Positions 34,690 through 46,615 are shown, counted from the first letter of the stretch. The stretch is DNA of 64,000 bases from Mercenaria mercenaria (GCF_021730395.1 NC_069364.1:82329501-82393500), one strand, 5' to 3'. Numbers and translations: made by a program. The notes: a model not told the origin generated them from the sequence alone.

Positions 34690-35973
34690 ACCCCCACACA
34701 CATACAAAGATCTCCGGCTTAGCCGAAATTTTGTTATACATCTAAATTGAATGGACTCCTTGATCCCTAACGGACGCGAAAATATAAAACACGGAATCAG
34801 GGGAGTCTCATTTTGTCAAAACTCATGATTATAATGACTGAGGTTAATAATGTTTGTATTCATAATCTAAACATTTTCAGTCTTCAATCGACAAAATTAT
34901 AGGTCATACATGTATGGCGACCTGTCATCTTTTTATGGCGGAAAACCCGAATGAGCTGAGCAATAAGTGGAAAACATTTGGTTCTGATGCTATAGGACTT
35001 ATATGATAATTTTATCCTTCCTATTCTTTTAGGGATCATTATTGTCAAGGTCTATGCCAGAGTAGCCTCGTTGAAACGGTTTCCTATCATTAACGAAAGG
35101 GCGCTTTGACAGCCGTCAAACGTCAAACGTCTGTAGGTGACCTCTATTGGTTTGGTGTTAATTAGATCGATGCCCAAGATGATAGTATTTTTGTAACTGA
35201 TTTACATTTCCGACAAGTTATTATATTGCACATATGTATTTATCATACTTGCTCTTGTTTACAGTTATATCTGATGAGGATCAAGGCATCAAGAATGCGT
35301 GTGAGAGTATTATGACAAATGGCATGATAACTAATTTGAAACCAGACATGGACGATCCAGATCCTCTATCGCCGCACCAAGATAAGATGACCACATCTAC
35401 AATCACCACACCTGCAATTATTACACCTGCAGTTAACAATCCATCAATACCAAAACGTAATATTTTAGTTGCAAGAGCCTCGTTACCGCCATAAACAGTT
35501 ACCCGAGAGCCGGATATTCCCATCTGCACCTACCAGTGAAATAATCTTATAATCATAATTGGATACCGGTGTTTGTTTAACAAAAGCTTTGACATTTAAA
35601 ATGCGGCCTGATACTAGATTTGAGATTGAGAAAAGAATAGTTAGTATAATGTGACTGAGTGCGTTCTGGTCTATATATCCGTATTGCAATGAAAACCCGT
35701 ATTTGTCAATCTGAATTAACTGCTTTAAAAGTGAGACATGAGTTTTATAAATCGATCTCCCACAAGTTTGATTGATTTCTCTTGGGTTGAAATTGAATTT
35801 ATTTACATTATATTGCATATCTTACAGGTTGTCTGCAAAAGAAGACTGAAAAGGCCAGATTAAGATGTGCTAAGAGGCGTAACGGCAAGGGACGAAATGG
35901 CAAGAAGAAAAAACAAGGAAAACGAAATAAAAGAAAGAAAGACAAAAAAAGATCGAGGAAAAAGACAACATAA
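31370..35973 (+). CDS. Secreted SUEL-lectin-like + CUB protein with polybasic tail
   Basis: Six exons, all joined in phase 1: 31,370-31,421, 32,431-32,571, 33,079-33,306, 33,779-34,153, 35,265-35,456 and 35,828-35,973, giving 377 residues. Donors are GT and acceptors AG with pyrimidine tracts. Residues 1 to about 23 are a hydrophobic signal peptide (MFLWIYVWFYFTITLTS...). Residues 25-137 resemble a galactose-binding (SUEL/rhamnose-binding) lectin: MNCYWHNTCLINWPQD and DRTCLGMEPAFMRIRYNC. The usual YGR and KYL motifs are absent, so sugar binding is uncertain. Residues 145-265 form a CUB domain (HPWNYSNQPRKCSVKIYWP, LSEDDQLII, GKGFILCF). Exon 5 encodes an acidic then Thr/Pro-rich linker (TTSTITTPAIITPA). 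Exon 6 encodes a tail in which 26 of 47 residues are Lys or Arg. It is probably extracellular, and an immune or matrix role is only inferred. The 375-nt CUB exon is matched in length by the - strand paralogue. Confidence 0.85.
34540..34800. repeat. Dispersed repeat with poly-C tract (intron 4 of lectin-CUB gene)
   Basis: Related to 11,505-11,690. It contains a run of more than 40 C (34,644-34,689) that may be an assembly or length artefact. Confidence 0.75.
34880..34965 (-). mobile_element. 3' fragment of the tRNA-Ser/Leu-headed SINE family
   Basis: 'cgacaaaattataggtcat' and 'atggcgacc' match the tail end of the SINEs at 39,014-39,290 and 40,385-40,615, in the same orientation. The head is missing. 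Confidence 0.55.
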
Positions 35974-36011
35974 TATTGACGAAGAATTGAAGCGATTAAT
36001 AGGATACACTC

Positions 36012-36056
36012 AATAAATATAAACATATTTTGACACCATTTTATATCCAAAATAAA
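36012..36056 (+). terminator. Polyadenylation signals of the lectin-CUB gene
   Basis: AATAAA occurs at 36,012-36,017 and 36,051-36,056, which is 39 and 78 bases after the stop codon. Either would give a very short 3' UTR. A SINE fragment begins directly afterwards. Confidence 0.55.
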
Positions 36057-36059
36057 GTG

Positions 36060-36175
36060 TTGTGTGTGAGTGTGTGTTCGGGTTTAACGTCTTTTTCAAC
36101 AATTTTTCAGTCATATAAACGACGGTGTCTACTTGTAGCAGTGAGCACAATGCCCAACTTTATAGTGCTGTTTTT
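36060..36175 (-). mobile_element. SINE 3' fragment, reverse orientation
   Basis: 'cgggtttaacgtctttttca' and 'gcagtgagcacaatgcccaa' are reverse complements of the 3' half of the SINE at 55,567-55,895. The head is missing. Confidence 0.8.
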
Positions 36176-36866
36176 TATTGTGTGATATTGTGTGTAGCAC
36201 ATTTATGACATATTAGAATAGATCTATAATATAACAATGTAAATAACCAAGATATTTAAGGTATAGTTTAAAAGATGGATTGAGTTTACATTTTATGATA
36301 GAACTGTACTTGATGATACACCTGGTAAAGCAACTCGTAGAAGATGCTAATTATAAATACAGTTCATCTGATAAGCTTTATTGGTAGAGCACAAGATTAC
36401 CGGAGATCATAGGTTTGAATCTACGGTGAAGCCTGAATTTCCAACGAAGATAATGCCTTCAAGGTCATTTGTGTCTCTCTTTTATAGATGTTGTCATGGT
36501 AAAATAGAAAGACACTTGCAGCTTCTAAAAAGCGACATAGGAAAGAGCACTGTAATATTTCGATTGAAAACACCGCATGTGTTCTTTAAAACCCGCAAGG
36601 ACATTACTTAAATGAACTTATGCAAACGTCAACGATATTTCATAGTTTTTGGGGTACAGTATCAGCTCATCGCTATAGACTTCGACTGATTTGCAGTTGT
36701 CATAATTGCTAGACATCATTTCGTTTCAACCAAAAAGGAGATTAGTTATCTATCATAACAAATAGTAATAAGATAATCTGATTAATTAACTTTAAGACTT
36801 CACTAAGATTTGACAAAAAATAAATGCTTTTTATTTATGTTTTAGCCACTTTTAAGAGATGTGCTA
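36176..36866. other. No feature seen
   Basis: AT-rich intergenic DNA downstream of the lectin-CUB gene, with no recognisable gene or repeat. Confidence 0.4.
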
Positions 36867-37079
36867 TTAACCCTTACCCTGCTATATTTCTATAATGAAC
36901 TGGTCAATCTTTCGATTTGGACAGTACCATTGATTATTTAAAGGAGTGTTCACTGAAAATTTACTGAATGAATAGCGAACAGTGCAGACCATGATCAGAC
37001 TGCACGGATGTGCAGGCTGATCTTGGTCTGCACTGGTCGCAAAGACAGAATCATCCGCCACCAGAAGGCTAAGGGTTAA
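36867..37079. mobile_element. MITE with 'ttaaccctta' terminal inverted repeats
   Basis: It begins 'ttaacccttaccctgct' and ends 'ggctaagggttaa', bounded by TTAA. The inner part contains 'gcgaacagtgcagacca' and 'ctgatcttggtctgcactgg', an inner inverted repeat resembling the cores of the elements at 45,095 and 50,718. It is noncoding. Confidence 0.8.
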
Positions 37080-38640
37080 TAAGAGACTGAATGGATTTAT
37101 ATAGGTATGTGCAGGGTTCTATTGGTTATATACAAATTAAAGCTCGGAATCGATTTTGCATATTACATTTTGCTCCTTCTTAAAAATGAATTCAGTAAGA
37201 TGTCTTGCACTCGAGATAAAAGTCCAGCGATCGAGAATAAGATGTTGGCGACAGAGAAAAAGGTTTCGTGCGCTCAAGATATTTTTTCTTAAAACAAGCT
37301 GGTCAGAGTCACCTGCGTTTCATATCGAAAACACATATTAAAGCAAGCCATTTTTAAGTAAAATGTTCAATAAAGAATGGTTATTGACATATTGTTTTGA
37401 CAAGATATAGAAAATAATGCACGATCACTGCGGCAATAATATTGCCAAGATCAATTTTGGTACATGGTCACCGGATGAATGATTGTATATAATTATTCTG
37501 AAAACGGACAAGCGGTCTAAGACTGACAGAAATTCTAAATGTCAATATTAAACATAGAGATATATGCTCACTTTTTTCCGGCTTTTGATGGAGACTGTTT
37601 AAACAGGTTTCATAGAGAGTCATCAAAGGTACACACTTGTTCTTACACTCACCCTCTGCCAAAATCGTTAATGTGGCTCATTTCTCTACATCTATTAATT
37701 AGAAAGTGTGTACAAGAACCTTAAGTTTTAGACAAAACTTCATTAAACGTAAACAGTAAGACTGTCTCGTCAAAGCGATACAATTATGGCTCTGGTGATT
37801 CTTCATGGGACCTTAGTCAGTCTGAAATTATAGTGGGAAATCCTTCCCTTTGCCTTTTTAGCGAGGTTGGCTTTAAAACTCATGTGCTCGATTTAAAACT
37901 ATCATGAATATATCGCTTTAGGCTGAAATTAACTCAAGCGCTCGACTTATTATTTACAGTTCACGATATAATAATTCGAGCGCTCGATGCCATATTTCGA
38001 TCGCTCGGCATCTTATTTCGAACCCTCGACAAATGTTCTCGAGAGCAAGACATATATCTCAAGTATTCGAGATAATTTAATCTTGACCCAAGTTCCTTCA
38101 CACACAAACATTTTCTCTTTTAGCGTATTGAGGAATACTGATCTTTAATAATCTTGATGTAGCGAAAGGCAAGCAAAGTTATTGGTTTACCAAGAAATTG
38201 ACGAGTCGTCAGAAATTTATCAACAATGCTTGCTATGGTATCTCTCGATTCAACAACCACTTACAGCTATTTTTACTGAAATTAAACCTATGCTTTGTTA
38301 TGAGTTATATTAGATGTTGTTGGCATGGTGTTTCAACCTAATAGTGCCGGTTTTGCTTATCGACAAAGCTTGGAACAAACTTTACCCAGTGACACACATC
38401 ATAATAACACTTGAAATGAGATCAGTCCGAAAATTTTATTTCAGACCATAATGAAGCAATGTAAATGAAAAGTTTAGACTGAACACTAAAAGAATTCAAC
38501 AACACTTTTGGCACTTTTCGAAAAACGCGCATTCAACATTAGAAACCATATTCTGTGAAGTGTTTTTTATACAAATTTTAAACCTGTATTGGTTTGATCA
38601 CTAGAATATTGTAGTAACATTCTGTCGGTTACATAATCCA
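37080..38640. other. Intergenic stretch with 'ctcga' hairpin clusters
   Basis: No gene was seen. At 37,200-37,280 and 37,935-38,075 there are repeated short palindromes around 'gcgctcga', 'ttcgagcgctcg' and 'tcgagagc', similar in style to the minisatellite at 4,468-4,613. The end of this stretch (about 38,500-38,640) is the 3' UTR of the four-TM gene, sharing 'tttggcacttttc' with the same region of paralogue A. An AATAAA on the - strand lies at 38,435-38,440. Confidence 0.45.
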
Positions 38641-38662
38641 CAGCACCATGTGTATATTTAGT

Positions 38663-40727
38663 TTACTCTTCCGTTAGAATTCCTGCTAAAATATTTATCT
38701 TTCTCCTAAAAGACAAATAAATGGTCACAGCTACTGACAGCAGTGTTACAATCACTCCAAATGCAATATTGAAACCCTCCATTAGTAGAAGTCTAGGTCG
38801 CTCCTCTGTGTTACAAAGTATCCCTCCGGTTCTAATTTCCACGCTACAGTATGAAAATCCTACTGCGGAGAAAGACACGTGGAGAATTCCGAAAATGACG
38901 TCCATGATAACTAATATGTAAAATGCGATAACCTATGAAAAGAAGAGAGAAAAAAGTAAAATTCATGAATAAAGAATGCGAGATATTCCAATTCTGTTTT
39001 AATTTGCTGTTTTTAACGTTGCACCGACACAATTATAGGTTATTTGGCAACATTACACCTTTGATGATGGAGTGAGTGAGTTGGGTTTTACGGCGAATCG
39101 ACACTAAATGGTCATATAGACTCCAATTGCTTCTCTGTGTACTGTGGGCGGGCACCAACGATCTCCCGCAAGCCATCTGGACGGCTTCCTCACATGGATA
39201 AGTTAACCCCCGAGTGAGGCTTGAACCCACATCGGTGAGTAACAAGTCCTTTGAAGTCAGCGACCTTAACTACTTGGCCGCGGAGGCCCAATTCCATTAC
39301 TTACTATCCCTATTGGAATTATTGGCATATTGTTAAATTTATGATGGATTATCTGAATTTATAGTTACCTTTCCTTTTGATGACGAGGGGAAGTCTGTGT
39401 CGTATCCTTTTACCGCAATGATGCCCATCACGAATGTTACAAACGTCTGAAAGGGAAAATTTCTTGTTCTCTCTCATGCATAAATCACGATGAACACACA
39501 AACTGTAATTTACATTTAGGATAAGAAAAGAAAAGATGTTTTATATACATTTAAAAAAAAAAACATGACTGTATCTTTGTGGTAAAGGTTCAGACTTATT
39601 AAAATGCATAAATCATTATTATTGATAACACACGAATTTCACTTCCTGTATGTGTGAAATTCATGAACTCCTGTTAGAGCCACAATATGGGCATTTTGAA
39701 ACATTTTACTTGTTTCTCAAAGAAATATGAGTATATTATGCAAGATCTTACAAAGAATCCCATCCAAACACCGGAAGCAGACGAGAACGGGAATTCAATG
39801 TCAGGTGCGGCGTACCATAGTGTATACACCCCAGTTATCGTGCATGCTACTCCTGATAATCCATAACCCACGGAAACAGCTCGGATTATAAATAAAATTT
39901 CGTCAATATCATGTTTTCCACCTGAAAGAACAGTCATTTTTAAAATTAATAAAACTGATTTTTGCATTTCATGTATGTAAACAAGCTGTCGAGTTGAGGT
40001 GAGTTTTATATCTTACATTTGATCTTTCGGGGAAAATAATGAAAAATAAAAAAAACGAGAACCTTCCTTCTATCTGTTGTAAATATACATGTCAATGTCT
40101 TGCTTTCACCGACTTTAGATAGGTCCAAGGTCCGTACAAACATCTGAATTCAGGGTTAGGCAAACGGACACGAACAATTCAAATTGACCATGAGATTATT
40201 ATAGTAAACAAATAATGCTGACATTTTGTTGTGATGTCTATGGATAAGACGGTTCTTTAACGCAAAGTTTGTTAGAATATGTCAAGGAAGGAACACGAAC
40301 TGGAAGTATTTCAAATTTTATACTTTCAACCTTAAAAACCGGGCTCAAACGGTTGTTAGATATTACTGCTAAACGAAAGTTTGTTTTGTTTTTGTTGGGT
40401 CCGACAAAATTATAGGTCATATGGCGACTTTCCTGCTTAGATGATGGCCCGCTTTTTCATCATGGAGGACACCTAGATAGTACTACCGACCTTCCATATG
40501 TCAGCAGGATGGCTTCTTCACATGAAGAATCCAACATCCCAAGAGAGGCTCGAACCCACAAGGGTGAGTGATTCGAAATCACTGATCTTAACCACTTGGC
40601 CACGGAGACACCCGCAAATGTATAATAAGATATGTTATATTTATTTAGTATTCTAACACGACCAGCTAATAACCTTCATACTTGTAGAGCAAATAGATAT
40701 GAAAAATAAAATATATATCTTACCCAT
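38663..40727 (-). CDS. Four-TM membrane protein, MS4A/CD20-like topology (paralogue B)
   Basis: The four coding exons are 40,724-40,727, 39,752-39,921, 39,369-39,446 and 38,663-38,932 (173 residues). Exons 2 and 3 have exactly the lengths found in paralogues A and C (170 and 78 nt), and phases and exon boundaries are the same. TM1 is around DEILFIIRAVSVGYGLSGVAC, TM2 spans GVWMGFF and TFVTFVMGIIAV, TM3 is VIAFYILVIMDVIFGILHV, and TM4 is NIAFGVIVTLLSVAVTIYL. The TM3-TM4 loop has two cysteines. The C-terminus is shorter than in A and C (ends AGILTEE). Most differences from A are conservative, so this is an older, still constrained paralogue. Two SINEs sit in its introns (39,014-39,290; 40,385-40,615). 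The family name is inferred from topology. Confidence 0.8.
39014..39290 (-). mobile_element. tRNA-Ser/Leu-headed SINE in intron 3 of paralogue B
   Basis: On the - strand it starts with 'gggcctccgcggccaagtag' (A box of a long-variable-arm tRNA) and the B-box-like 'gggttcaagcctcactcgg'. It ends 'gacac', following 'cctataattgtg', with 'aacgttaaaa' after it. It belongs to the same family as 40,385 and 43,748. Confidence 0.8.
40385..40615 (-). mobile_element. tRNA-Ser/Leu-headed SINE in intron 1 of paralogue B
   Basis: On the - strand, 'gtgtctccgtggccaagtgg' is followed by 'gggttcgagcctctcttggg' and ends 'cctataattttgtcggaccc'. It is more diverged than the copy at 39,014. Confidence 0.78.
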
Positions 40728-40959
40728 GTTTGATCCATGTGTAGCCTCGTGTATGATTACACACAAGTTTTCAACCGCTCTCCTCTTGTGTATTTCTATA
40801 TCGTCCCCCAGGCATGTAATAAAAGGGATTTTTCTATCCACACAAAATCAACCGTTCTTATTAACTTAAAACGTTCTGCATTACGTATTTCAAATTTATT
40901 GTCCAAAAAAATGAAACACCTGTATAAACTGAAATGTAATTTACTCCAAGTCTTCTTTT

Positions 40960-41290
40960 AACTTAAAATTCACTTTCAAGATAAGTTATGAATTATGAAA
41001 TCACATTGATAACTTATGTATACTAAGTATTATGTTATAAAGCTTTGAGGCAATCAATTTCTTTATGAATACATTGTATCGGTATGTTGTTTGATCACAC
41101 ATATGTAAAAAAGCAATGAACTATTTCACACTCAAATTCATTTTATGTTTGCAAACGTTCCCGAGATCAAAGCATGAATGTAAAATATTTATGTGGTAAA
41201 TACATAAACAATGAAAAAAGTATCATATTGCATCAATATTTCACAGTATTTCATCTTAAAAGATGTAAGAAATATTTCTAATGATACATG
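40960..41290. other. Conserved flank upstream of paralogue B
   Basis: 'aagataagttatgaatt', 'tttcacactcaaattcattt' and 'gatcaaagcatgaatgtaaa' resemble the flanks of paralogues A (7,290-9,660) and C (58,220-60,220). In A and C the matching pieces are more than 2 kb apart, in B they are adjacent. This shows that the ancestral duplication included upstream DNA. Confidence 0.5.
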
Positions 41291-43361
41291 TTCATGTTTT
41301 AGGCCGACAAATTAGTATCCTGCTTGCTATAAATAAATCGCGAAAAGTTTTGAATCTTTTTCGAAAGAAACGTACTGATAAAGTGAATTTAAAATAAAAA
41401 TATGTATCAAGAAATGTCAGCAGACAACATAGCTCGTCGCAAAAGATGGAAACAATCTGAACAGGGGGAGCGAGGTAGGGGTACGGTGGGTGACAGGAGG
41501 GTATTTTGAGTCATTTACTGAAAATTAAAAAACAATGGTGGTAAAGTGATAACGGGATACAATAGAGGCGAGTTAAGAAAATACACAAGAAAGAAAAAAG
41601 TAAAAAAATGTGGGGCGGGGTTGGTTGGGATGTAGACGTGGGGTGGCGAGGGGTTACAAGACAATATCAAAAGACAAGAAATATAATGAAAATGAGGGGC
41701 GGGGCGGCGAGTTGAGAGTAATGAGGGCGGGTGCAGCTAGATGAAAGGATACTAAGAGACAATATCAAGATACACATGAACCTAAAAGCAAAATTAACAG
41801 AAATAAAAAAAAATGTTTTTAGATGTGGCGGGATTAAGGGAGGGGACAGACAAATGAACAGCATTTCAATATTTCCCCTCGACATTGCAGCAACGAACAA
41901 CAAAATGTGTTCAAGACATACAAAGGAAACCGAAGAGTTTGAAATCTAATTCGTATAAAAATGTCAGAGTACAAAAAGGCAGATAATTTTATCAAAATAC
42001 TATCAAGAGTTATGAAATTTAAACAATAGGAATTATGATGGAAAAATATAGTGTCAAGTGTCATCGACCAACTTATGATGTTAGTAAGAAACTAACTCGA
42101 TTACAATTAGAAATAGATTATCGTTAAAAATATGGCAAAGTAAAAACATGGAAATAATTTCATCAACATGACAGCAAGAGTTATGATCAGTGTAAAGTCT
42201 CATTCAGCCGAGATGTGTAGTAACTTAGGTACTAACTCGCTAACAATTGTTGATAATACAAGAGAAAAATACGGTATAGTTAAATCAAAGCCTTGAAATG
42301 TCTGATGGTTGCGGGTTTTTGGTAGATTTATTTTCTGTTTAAATGCCAATCTATGAATATACATGAATGAGAAACAAATACAAATTTAATGTGCCTCATA
42401 TCTAAGATGAACTCTGCCTGACCTGGCTTGTGATGTAACCATGGGCTGGAATATCTTATCATTGATAGATCTTATATAATCAAAATGGTCAGTGTGAGTG
42501 GATGGTTGAAATAAGAAGCTTGTTCATTGAAATTCATCGCATTGTTATGAATGGAAACTATGTTATTGTAGAACTGAAACATCCTTGGAGTAATTTCATC
42601 AAATGAACAGATGTATATGATAGTGTCAGAATTCACTTAGCAATTTGGTACAGGATAAACCGCAACTAAAAAAAGGAGTTTAAAAAAAACAAAATAGTGA
42701 AAAGGTTGTGCAGCCTATGACATTCAAATGGTATTACCATGACGAAGAATGGTACGAAGTTTAAATTAGTTTTATAATGTGTAGTTACAGAAGTACTATC
42801 TCGGTGACAATCGCAAACTGAATATAATTAAAAAAAATGATAAAGTGTATGAAGTTTAATTTAATTGTGATATGTATTTACTGTTTTTACTAACTAGCAG
42901 ACTTTATTTCAAAATGTCAAAGTATAAAATAGGGCATAAATTCATCAAAATGAAAGCAAGAGTTATGGAACCTATGTTATAACGGGGATGGCGTATGTAA
43001 AGTTTCATTCAGTTGTGATGATACGAGCTTACTGCAAATCGTCAAAACATGACGTCAACATCGACGCTGAGGGTGTCGCTGTACGTCAAAACGAGATGAA
43101 GTTTAGAATTCTTAATCTCTGAACTTAAGCAATTGGAGTTTCACAAAACTTGTAGTATGTATGATGCTGATATTTGATATTGGGGATGAAAGATTTCAGG
43201 GACTACTGTATACGCTACTCGGGGTTGTGCAAGTTTTTCAAAAAACTTATGACAGCGGCATTGTCAAAAATCACTCATAGTAAAAAATAGTGCAAAGCTC
43301 ACAGGCACAGTTGATAAAAAGATCACAAACTGAATATAAGAAGCATCTTTCGTAATAAGCG

Positions 43362-43365
<4 letters not shown>
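41290..43365. repeat. Repeat-rich stretch without genes
   Basis: It holds purine-rich text (41,460-41,720) that is the complement in style of 19,200-19,740, repeated 'aagagttatg' phrases (about 42,007, 42,176 and 42,959) as in the 160 bp-type repeats, and at 42,290-42,500 the inverted copy of 10,970-11,215. No gene was seen. Confidence 0.5.

Positions 43366-43368
<3 letters not shown>

Positions 43369-43393
<25 letters not shown>
43369..43393. repeat. Poly-T tract
   Basis: A run of about 25 T, followed by T-rich DNA up to 43,480. The open frames across it on both strands are low complexity. Confidence 0.85.
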
Positions 43394-43747
43394 GTTATCC
43401 CACAGGTCGTCCACACACTTTCGCCTTTTCCTATCGCATTTCTTCACTTTTTTTTTCTTTTTACCTCCACAAAACAAGGGAATTTTTACATATGAAAACA
43501 TAGAATATACATGCACATCAAAGCTTTGCTGTCACCAGATCTAGATAGCAGATATTTTTTTAATGTATGAAGAAGTTAAAATAAAACAGTTTAAGAGAAC
43601 ATATATTATGTTATAATGACAAAAATGGAACAAAATATACTAGTTGACAGAACAGGATATAACGTTCAGACACTGAAAACAAGTATAATAGAATAACAAA
43701 GAGAAATATACTATAGAATAGTAACACTAGAACCCAAAGTTTCGGGA

Positions 43748-44010
43748 CCTCCACGGCCGAATGGTTAAGTCTTAACGTCACTGACTTTGAATCACTCGCC
43801 CCTCACCGATGTGCGTTCGAGCCTCACTCGGGGCGTTGAATTCTTTATGTGAGAAAGTCATCCAGCTGGCTTACGGGCGGTCGGTGGTTCTACCCAGGTG
43901 CCCGCCCGTGATGAAGTGGCAACTGGGGTTTTCCTCTACAATCAAAGCTGGAAAGTCACCACATGCCACATGACCTATAATTGTGTTAACACCCTCCACC
44001 CCTTCCCCCC
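43748..44010 (+). mobile_element. tRNA-Ser/Leu-headed SINE
   Basis: The head is 'cctccacggccgaatggtta' with a B box 'gcgttcgagcctcactcgg'. The body contains 'gtgcccgcccgtgatgaag' and it ends 'atgacctataattgtgttaa', followed by a C-rich tract. It is in the opposite orientation to the two copies in paralogue B. Confidence 0.82.
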
Positions 44011-44132
44011 CCCCCCCCCCGTGTTTCCCCAGAAAAAAAAGAACTAAAATTTAATTTTTAGAACAATTATAGCTGTGATAATAGTTCTGTATCCCGTGTT
44101 ATTTGCCATTTTAGCACAACTACGTAACTTTA

Positions 44133-44839
44133 ACAAATGTCCTTGAAACTCCAGTGTCTAAAATGACTTTCCAAACCTATTAACCTAATTTCTTCTATTT
44201 CGCTTCCTTCTTCCTTATCCTATCTTTTTTAGATATTAATACATAACAAAGTTGTTACGGTTTAGATTTTAATTTATATACAGTTCAAATTTATACGGTG
44301 GCATAGAGGGGGCATGGGAAATATTTTATTTATCACGTTTGACGTGTTAGCTTCCACGTACGAACGTGTTAATTAATAGCTATCACGTTCGCATAGGAAA
44401 TATTTTATTTATCACGTTCGCACGCGATAGCTATCACGTTCGCATAGGAAATATTTTATTTATCACGTTCGCACGCGATAGCTATCACGTTCGCAAAGGA
44501 AATATTTTATTTATCACATGCGAGCGTGATAGTTATCACGTGTGCACATGTTAATTAACATGTTCGTACGTGTTAGCTAACACGTGCGCACGTGATAAAT
44601 AAAATATTTCCTATGTCCCCTCTATGCCATCGTAAATTTTATATCCAAAAACGAAGTATTTTTCCAACATATCTTTAAACTACAGTTTGACAAATTTATG
44701 TCTTACCATATGGATAAACGAAGAAAATGCAAGCAGAACATATACGATGCATTATTTATTTTGTTACGGTTGAAATTAAATTTTTTATAGGAAGAGTTTT
44801 AAACAAAAGTTATAGCTTCCTGTTGATATTTGTAGTAAT
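44133..44839. repeat. Direct duplication containing a foldback element, copy 1
   Basis: About 700 bp repeated at 46,619-47,324 with few differences. Inside, 44,297-44,636 is a foldback element: 'ggcatagaggggg' and 'ccctctatgcca' ends enclose 'aaatattttatttatcacg' on the left and 'cacgtgataaataaaatatt' on the right, with 51-bp units (ggaaatattttatttatcac, about 44,396, 44,447 and 44,498) in between. Open frames across it are made by the unit period (51 is a multiple of 3). Confidence 0.85.
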
Positions 44840-45094
44840 GAAAAGATGCAAAAATTATCAGCTTGGGTATATTGTTTAGATATACAACCGTTGACAATAC
44901 GAGAATTGTCTTAGGATAGATATTGTTTAACCAACTGAGACGAAGATGCTTAGACTAATTGGAAGAAGAAAAAACAGAAATAGCTTGAACATTTCACTAG
45001 AGACTTGTTAAACTTTTGCCAAAATAGGCTGAGCATTTGTCAGAAAGAAGCTGAACATTTGCCAGATGGAGATAAATATTTATAAAAAAAGGAC

Positions 45095-45278
45095 TGAGCC
45101 GCACCATGAGAAAACCAACATAGTGCATTTCCATACTGTTCTCTTTCAAACCCTATTGCAATTAGAGAAACCGTTAGCGAACAGCATGGATCCTGACCAG
45201 ACTGCGCGGATGCACAGGTTAATCTGGACCCATGCTGACCGCAAATGCACTATGTTGGTTTTCCTATGGTGCGGCTCA
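45095..45278. mobile_element. Palindromic MITE, 'gagccgcacc' family
   Basis: The ends 'gagccgcaccatgagaaaac' and 'tatggtgcggctc' are inverted. An inner inverted repeat surrounds 'gcatggatcctgaccagact'. A second copy is at 50,718-50,929. It is noncoding. Confidence 0.88.
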
Positions 45279-45532
45279 AGCTAGGTATTGAATGTTTGCT
45301 CGTAAGAAGTTGAACATTCGCCAGAAAGGAGGTTAACTCTCATCAGAAGAAATGTATAACATTCGCTATAGAAGGGAGGTTAACATTCGCCCTGTTTGAA
45401 TTGAAAATTCGCCACAAGGCGCCTTATTCTGGTCATAAAAGAATCTAACATTTATCAGAAAAGAGTTTAAACATGTTGATTATTCAGTTGAAATGAGTTT
45501 ATCTTTCTTGCGTTGAACATTCACTACTTTTT

Positions 45533-46615
45533 ATTAGCCCACCATCTGATGATGGTGGGCTATTCAAATCACTCTGCGTCCGTGGTCCGTCGTCCTTCCG
45601 TCCGTCCGTCTGTTAACAATTTCTCGTTATCGCATGTACTCAGAAGCTACTGGGGGGATTTTGACCAAACTTTGTCAGAATGAAGTATTATTACCCTAGT
45701 TGTGTCCCCTAAAAATCAGACCGGTTCACAAATTTTTGAGTGAGTTATGGCCCTTTCTTTATTTTTATAGTTTACATAGATTTATATAAGGAAAAACTTT
45801 GAAAATCTTCTTGTCCAAAATCACAGAGCATAGGGCTTTGATATTTGGTATGTTGCATCATTTAATGATCCTCTACCAAGATTATTCAAATTATTCCCCT
45901 GGGGTCAAATATGGCCCCCGCCCCGCGGGTCACATGGTTTATATAGACTTATGTAGGGAAAAACTGAAAAACCTCTTGTCCAAAACCACAGGGCCTATAG
46001 GGTTTTGATATTTTGTATGTGACATTATCTAGTGGTCTTCTACTAAGATTATTCAAATTATTCCCCTAGGGTCAAATATGGCACCACCCTGGGGTCACAT
46101 GGTTAACATAGACTTATATAGGGAAATCTTTGAAAATCTTCCTGTCCAAACCACAAAGCCTAGGGCTTTGGCATTTGTAATGTAGCATCATCTAGTGGGT
46201 CTTTACCACGTTTGTTCAAATTATTCCCCTAGGGTCAAATATGGCACCACCCTGGGGTCACATGGTTTACATAGACTTATATAGGGAAATCTTAGAAAAT
46301 CTTCCTGTCCAAACCACAAAGCCTAGGGCTTTGGCATTTGTAATGTAGCATCATCTAGTGGGTCTTTACCACGTTTGTTCAAATTATCCCTCTAGGGTCA
46401 AATATGGCCCCGCCCCGGGGGTCACATGGTTCATATAGACTTATATAGGGAAAAACTTTTAATCTTCTTGTCCATAACCTGCAACATTCAAATTTGGACC
46501 ACATGTATATTTTTGAGCGGCAAGATGAACCTTGACATGAGTTGACCTTGATTTTGACCTAGTGACCTACTTTCACATTTCTGTAGCTACAGCCTTCAAA
46601 TTTAGACCATATGCA
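45533..46615 (+). mobile_element. 'agcccaccatc' dispersed repeat with ~163 bp tandem units
   Basis: It opens with a hairpin 'agcccaccatc'/'gatggtgggct', then tccgtccgtc, as in the 15,311 element. From about 45,775 to 46,450 there are about four to five units of roughly 162 bp ('atagacttatatagggaaa' at about 46,109, 46,271 and 46,432), each with 'ggggtcaaatatgg.ccc'-like text. Two neighbouring units (46,109-46,270 and 46,271-46,431) are nearly identical. No stable open frame. Confidence 0.75.

Noticed and set aside
43271-43516. Lys-rich open frame on the - strand
   Set aside because: Produced by the poly-T tract.
44366-44554. Repetitive open frame (SYHVRIGNILFITFARD units) and its twin at 46,847-47,035
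   Set aside because: Created by the 51-bp unit of the foldback element; 51 is divisible by three, so the frame stays open without selection.
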